From NCBI GenBank assembly GCA_013151275.1, contig JAADIP010000258.1, forward strand, positions 2,774 to 42,653: a stretch of DNA of 39,880 nucleotides. Reading direction: 5' to 3'. Numbering within the stretch: the stretch's first letter is position 1; each line of letters starts with the position of its first letter. Made by a program: the position numbers and the translations under genes. The notes under the pieces are model-generated. The model was given only the letters and a program-made list of their open reading frames with translations. It was not told the origin of the DNA and did not search any database. The stretch comes from Calditrichota bacterium. Its GTDB lineage: Bacteria; Calditrichota; Calditrichia; Calditrichales; Calditrichaceae. Of the stretch, positions 36,266 to 39,880 are shown one piece after another.

Positions 36266-37812
36266 GTATAGAACGCAAAATTTTAGAATTAAAAGAGAAG
36301 CAGGAAATCGCCAAATTAGGCGGCGGCGAAAAATCCATCCAAAAACAGCACGAAAAAGGAAAACTCACCGCCCGCGAACGCATCGATTTGCTTTTGGACG
36401 AGAACAGCTTTGAAGAAATCGACATGTTTCGAATGTCCGCGGACAAAAGTCTTACCGATGTGGAACGGAAAGTTTTTGGAGACGGCATAGTGACCGGATA
36501 CGGAACCATTCACGGTCGTCTGGTTTTTGTTTATTCGTTTGATTTTACCGTTTACGGCGGATCGCTTTCGCAGGTGGTAGCCGAGAAAGTGGTTAAAATT
36601 CAGGAAATGGCGGCAAAAAACGGAGCGCCCATCATCGGGATTAACGATTCCGGCGGCGCGCGGATTCAGGAAGGCGTGGATTCCCTTGCGGGTTACACCA
36701 GCATCTTTTTAAACAACGTGCTGCATTCGGGCGTAATTCCGCAAATCAGCGCAGTTGTGGGACCTGCCGCCGGCGGGGCGGTGTATTCTCCGGCGTTGAC
36801 GGATTTTATTTTTATGGTTCGCAATACTTCGTTTATGTTTTTGACCGGACCTAAAATCGTAAAATCCGTAAATCACGAAGACGTTACCGCGGACGAGCTG
36901 GGCGGCGCGGACGTTCATGCCACAAAAAGCGGGATTACCCATTTTACATTCGACGACGAACAGTCGCTGTTTGCCTCCATTCGCGAATTGATGACCTATC
37001 TGCCCAACAACAATATGGAAGAGCCCTTGCTTGCTCCGGCGGACGATCCCGCCGAACGCGTGGATGAACGGCTCAATTATATTATTCCCGATAATCCTCA
37101 CAAGCCTTACGATATGAAAGAAATCATCCGCATCGTTTTGGATGACGAAAAATTTTTAGAAGTTCAGGAGCCGTACGCGCAAAATATTGTGATTGGTTTC
37201 GGGCGATTGAACGGGCGCTCTGTCGGCGTGGTGGCAAATCAGCCTAAATACCTTGCGGGCGTTATCGACAGCAACGCGTCGGTTAAGGCGGCTCGATTTG
37301 TTCGTTTTTGCGACGCGTTCAATATTCCCATCATCACTTTTGAAGATGTTCCGGGTTTTATGCCGGGCACGGTTCAGGAATACAACGGAATTATTCGTCA
37401 CGGAGCAAAAATGCTTTACGCTTACGCCGAGGCAACGGTACCCAAAATTACGGTTATTACCCGCAAGGCTTACGGCGGGGCTTTTTGCGTGATGAATTCA
37501 AAGCATTTACGCGGCGACATGGTTTACGCCTGGCCCACCGCGGAAATTGCCGTGATGGGACCGGAAGGCGCCAGCGAGATTATCTTTGCCAAGGAGATCA
37601 AAAAATCAGCGGATCCCCAAGCCACCCTGCAGGAAAAAATCCGTGAGTATCGGGAGAAATTCGCCAATCCTTATGTGGCAGCCGGGCGCGGTATGATTGA
37701 CGAAGTGATTGAACCCAAAATTACGCGTTACAAATTAATCAAAGCGCTGGAAATGCTGAAAAGCAAACGGGATGAAAATCCTCCCAAAAAACACGGCAAT
37801 ATACCGCTTTAG
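36262..37812 (+). CDS. mmdA: Methylmalonyl-CoA decarboxylase / propionyl-CoA carboxylase carboxyltransferase subunit (alpha)
   Basis: The biotin-dependent carboxyltransferase that moves carboxylate between (S)-methylmalonyl-CoA and biotin. The 516-residue protein starts at ATG 36262 (SD GGGAGAA); an in-frame TTG eight codons upstream is rejected. The two crotonase-fold halves are clear: [82 protein letters not shown], then [60 protein letters not shown]. The downstream gamma, biotin-carrier and beta genes favour the Na+-translocating decarboxylase over an ATP-dependent carboxylase. No biotin carboxylase gene is in the window. Confidence 0.93.
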   Translation: MSIERKILELKEKQEIAKLGGGEKSIQKQHEKGKLTARERIDLLLDENSFEEIDMFRMSADKSLTDVERKVFGDGIVTGYGTIHGRLVFVYSFDFTVYGGSLSQVVAEKVVKIQEMAAKNGAPIIGINDSGGARIQEGVDSLAGYTSIFLNNVLHSGVIPQISAVVGPAAGGAVYSPALTDFIFMVRNTSFMFLTGPKIVKSVNHEDVTADELGGADVHATKSGITHFTFDDEQSLFASIRELMTYLPNNNMEEPLLAPADDPAERVDERLNYIIPDNPHKPYDMKEIIRIVLDDEKFLEVQEPYAQNIVIGFGRLNGRSVGVVANQPKYLAGVIDSNASVKAARFVRFCDAFNIPIITFEDVPGFMPGTVQEYNGIIRHGAKMLYAYAEATVPKITVITRKAYGGAFCVMNSKHLRGDMVYAWPTAEIAVMGPEGASEIIFAKEIKKSADPQATLQEKIREYREKFANPYVAAGRGMIDEVIEPKITRYKLIKALEMLKSKRDENPPKKHGNIPL

Positions 37813-37823
37813 GAGGATGCAGA

Positions 37824-38246
37824 ATGATAACGGATAGCCTGAAAACCGCCGCCGATACGCTCAATGCAGCCGGGCAGCCCGCGTACGGTCTGACGAATCT
37901 GATCAATAACCACGGACATACCATTGCCTTAAGCGGAATTCTGATCGTTTTTTTAGGGCTTATTTTGATCGCCCTGACCATCAGCCTGTTTAACTTTTTT
38001 TCAAGCCAGGTGCAAAAGCGGGAGCAAAAAGAAAAGTCACGGCAGGAAGAGGAAGCAAAAACGCCGGCGTTTCGCGGCGACGAAATTCCGACCGATCATC
38101 TGATCGCCATTACCGCGGCTGTCGAACTTTACCGGCGGTTGCATCTGGACCCCATTCGAACAAAAGTAACATTTGATCGCGGAGAAATCCATACGCCCTG
38201 GAAAACGGGATATAAATTTGGACAACGAATTGCACCGAGGAAATAG
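37824..38246 (+). CDS. Sodium-pump decarboxylase gamma/delta subunit (OadG/MmdD-like)
   Basis: A 140-residue protein with one membrane helix (about residues 33-56, HTIALSGILIVFLGLILIALTISLFNFF), then a charged Lys/Glu/Gln linker and a C-terminal part with DHLIAITAAVELYRRLHLD. The membrane anchor followed by an IxAxxAAV-like helix is the OadG/MmdD pattern. This subunit holds the decarboxylase complex together and speeds catalysis. Sequence identity in this family is low, so the call leans on its position between carboxyltransferase and biotin carrier genes. SD AGGAGG. It ends two bases before the next start. Confidence 0.82.
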   Translation: MITDSLKTAADTLNAAGQPAYGLTNLINNHGHTIALSGILIVFLGLILIALTISLFNFFSSQVQKREQKEKSRQEEEAKTPAFRGDEIPTDHLIAITAAVELYRRLHLDPIRTKVTFDRGEIHTPWKTGYKFGQRIAPRK

Positions 38247-38248
38247 CC

Positions 38249-38728
38249 ATGAAAGAAAAAGAGATTACTTTGGAAATAAACGGTAAAGACTATAAAGTGA
38301 AAATTCACCGCTTTTCCGCGGAAGAGGCGGAAATCAGCGTTGACGAGACCCTCTATCGGGTCGGTTTAAAAGATCTGGGAATTGAAGAGGTGGCTTACGT
38401 TAAGCCTCAACCCGCGCCGCGCGGTCCGCAGGCAACGGCGCCTAAAACTTCATTGACGCAAAAACCGTCTCCGGCGCTCCATCGCCCCAAAGTGGTAAGC
38501 GACGGCAGCGCCATCAAATCTCCTCTGCCGGGCTTGATCCTGAAGGTTCTGGTGAACGAAGGCGACATGGTTAAAGCGGGTCAACCCGTAATACTCATCG
38601 AAGCCATGAAAATGGAAAACGAAGTCAACGCCACAGCGGATGGCGTGGTCATTGACATTCGCCACAAAGAAGGCGACACGGTGAATCAGGGCGACGTGTT
38701 GATTCTACTCAAACCGGCGGAGGGTTGA
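38249..38728 (+). CDS. mmdC: Biotin carboxyl carrier subunit of the decarboxylase
   Basis: A 159-residue biotin carrier. The N-terminal ~55 residues are a small beta domain (EITLEINGKDYKVKIHRF). A Pro/Ala/Thr-rich linker covers about residues 58-85. The biotinyl domain (about 88-159) has SPLPGLILKVLVNEGDMVKAGQPVILIEAMKMENEV, where Lys121 in EAMKMEN is the biotin site, and HKEGDTVNQGDVLILL. This layout is common to MmdC and glutaconyl-CoA decarboxylase carriers. It lies between the gamma-like and beta genes, five bases before the latter. Confidence 0.93.
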   Translation: MKEKEITLEINGKDYKVKIHRFSAEEAEISVDETLYRVGLKDLGIEEVAYVKPQPAPRGPQATAPKTSLTQKPSPALHRPKVVSDGSAIKSPLPGLILKVLVNEGDMVKAGQPVILIEAMKMENEVNATADGVVIDIRHKEGDTVNQGDVLILLKPAEG

Positions 38729-38732
38729 TTCC

Positions 38733-39878
38733 ATGCACATTCTGGAAAAGATGGTGATGACCACGGGTTTTGCCAACCTTACCTGGGGAAGCGCGATAAT
38801 GATTGTGGTTGGCTGTGTGGCAATTTATTTAGCGATCGTAAAAAAATATGAACCCCTTTTGCTGCTGCCCATCGGTTTCGGCGTTATTGTGGGGAACATA
38901 CCTTACAACCCTTCCCTGCCGTTAGGCGTTTACGACACTGTCGCCAACGGCGCTTCGCAAAACAGCGTGTTGAGTTATATTTACTGGGGAGTTAAAGCGG
39001 GCGTTTTGCCGCCGTTGATCTTTTTGGGGATCGGCGCCCTGACCGACTTTTCTTCTTTGATTTCCAGTCCGAAGTCGGTGTTATTGGGAGCCGCGGCACA
39101 ATTGGGAATTTTCGGAACATTTGTGGGCGCTCTGCTTTTGGGATTTAACGGTCTGGAAGCCGCATCGATCGGCATTATCGGCGGAGCGGACGGACCGACC
39201 TCTATTTTTCTTTCTTCTCAGTTGGCGCCGCATCTGTTGGGACCCATTGCCATTGCGGCTTATTCGTACATGGCGCTGGTTCCGGTGATCCAACCGCCCC
39301 TGATGAAGTTGCTGATCACGGAAAAAGAAGCGCGTATTCGCATGAAGCCGCCGCGCGTGGTGTCCAAAACGGAAAAAATACTTTTTCCGATTATTGTGGT
39401 AATTGTTTCTTCCATGATAGCGCCCGGATCGCTGACGCTTGTCGGAATGCTGATGCTGGGAAATCTTTTAAAAGAAAGCGGCGTAACCGACCGGCTGGCT
39501 CGTTCGACCGGTAATGCCCTGCTTGATATTTGCACGGTGCTGCTTTCTTTTGCCGTGGGAGCAAGCACGCAAGCGTCGGTGTTTTTAACGCCCAAGGCGC
39601 TCGGTATTTTTGCCCTGGGATTGTTCTCGTTTATGATCGCCACCGCCGGCGGATTGCTGTTCGCCAAGTTCATGAATCTGTTTTTAAAGGAAAAGATCAA
39701 TCCTTTGATCGGGGCGGCGGGCGTTTCTGCGGTTCCGGATTCGGCGCGGGTGGTGCAACACTACGCTTTAAAATTCGACAAAGACAATCACCTGCTGATG
39801 CACGCCATGGCGCCGAACGTATCGGGAGTAATCGGATCCGCCATTGCCGCAGGCGTGTTCATCGCTCTGTTTCAATAA
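38733..39878 (+). CDS. mmdB: Na+-translocating decarboxylase beta subunit (OadB/MmdB/GcdB family)
   Basis: The membrane subunit that decarboxylates carboxybiotin and exports Na+. The 381-residue protein has about nine hydrophobic segments. Family motifs seen: MTTGFANLTWGSAIMIVVGCVAIYLAI, LLLPIGFGVIVGNIP, GVKAGVLPPLIFLGIGALTDFS, GIIGGADGPTSIFLSSQLAP with Asp153 as the conserved Na+-site Asp, SYMALVPVIQPPLM, MLGNLLKESGVTDRL, and VSAVPDSARVVQ, then HAMAPNVSGVIGSAIAAG. It is complete; TAA ends at 39878, two bases before the window edge, so further operon genes may follow outside. Confidence 0.96.
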   Translation: MHILEKMVMTTGFANLTWGSAIMIVVGCVAIYLAIVKKYEPLLLLPIGFGVIVGNIPYNPSLPLGVYDTVANGASQNSVLSYIYWGVKAGVLPPLIFLGIGALTDFSSLISSPKSVLLGAAAQLGIFGTFVGALLLGFNGLEAASIGIIGGADGPTSIFLSSQLAPHLLGPIAIAAYSYMALVPVIQPPLMKLLITEKEARIRMKPPRVVSKTEKILFPIIVVIVSSMIAPGSLTLVGMLMLGNLLKESGVTDRLARSTGNALLDICTVLLSFAVGASTQASVFLTPKALGIFALGLFSFMIATAGGLLFAKFMNLFLKEKINPLIGAAGVSAVPDSARVVQHYALKFDKDNHLLMHAMAPNVSGVIGSAIAAGVFIALFQ

Positions 39879-39880
39879 AC

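Overview
This window is the replication-origin neighbourhood of a bacterial chromosome, followed by housekeeping and energy-metabolism operons. The YidC has a periplasmic domain, and there are lipoproteins and an outer-membrane beta-barrel protein, so the cell is diderm. Eukaryote-type citrate synthase, a propeller-repeat secreted protein, an HQLGTPLS-type histidine kinase and a methylmalonyl-CoA decarboxylase operon suggest the FCB group, perhaps Calditrichota. That placement is inference. The clearest promoters are TTGACA-N17-TAATAT/TAATTT, which argues against a Bacteroidetes-type promoter consensus.

Layout. (1) 1-3348, minus strand: mnmE (cut by the window edge), yidC, yidD, rnpA and rpmH, with overlapping genes at the rpmH end. 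(2) 3349-4061: AT-rich oriC with DnaA-box-like sites and a BUS-type unwinding element (two tandem boxes, a CTA trinucleotide tract, then an A/T-only run). No dnaA gene is present. An exported M19 dipeptidase follows where dnaA often sits. (3) 5788-12669: dnaN-recF-dciA-gyrB-gyrA, then rex with a strong bidirectional terminator. (4) 13420-20538: a TPR lipoprotein with mtnA, a secreted protein of unknown function, a SigR/RsrA-like sigma/anti-sigma pair, and a HEAT-cyclophilin lipoprotein coupled to an orphan histidine kinase. (5) 20698-24639: a three-gene locus with its own promoter. It encodes a very large coiled-coil protein with a textbook type IV prepilin N-terminus, a PilM-like protein and a PilO-like protein. 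This is the best candidate for an undescribed system. (6) 24654-28311: rsmD, coaD, pta, an FmdB-type zinc ribbon and citrate synthase. (7) 28414-32471, minus strand: propeller protein, hflX and a porin-like protein. (8) 32795-39878: split methylmalonyl-CoA mutase, MeaB, epimerase and a four-subunit Na+-pumping methylmalonyl-CoA decarboxylase.

How it fits together. The left half handles replication initiation, supercoiling and ribosome/membrane biogenesis. The right half suggests an organism that ferments or respires through acetyl-CoA, citrate and succinyl-CoA/propionyl-CoA, conserving energy as a sodium gradient. Rex (NADH/NAD+ sensing) and a thiol-redox-type sigma/anti-sigma pair supply redox control. 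No rRNA, tRNA, CRISPR array, insertion sequence or prophage was seen.
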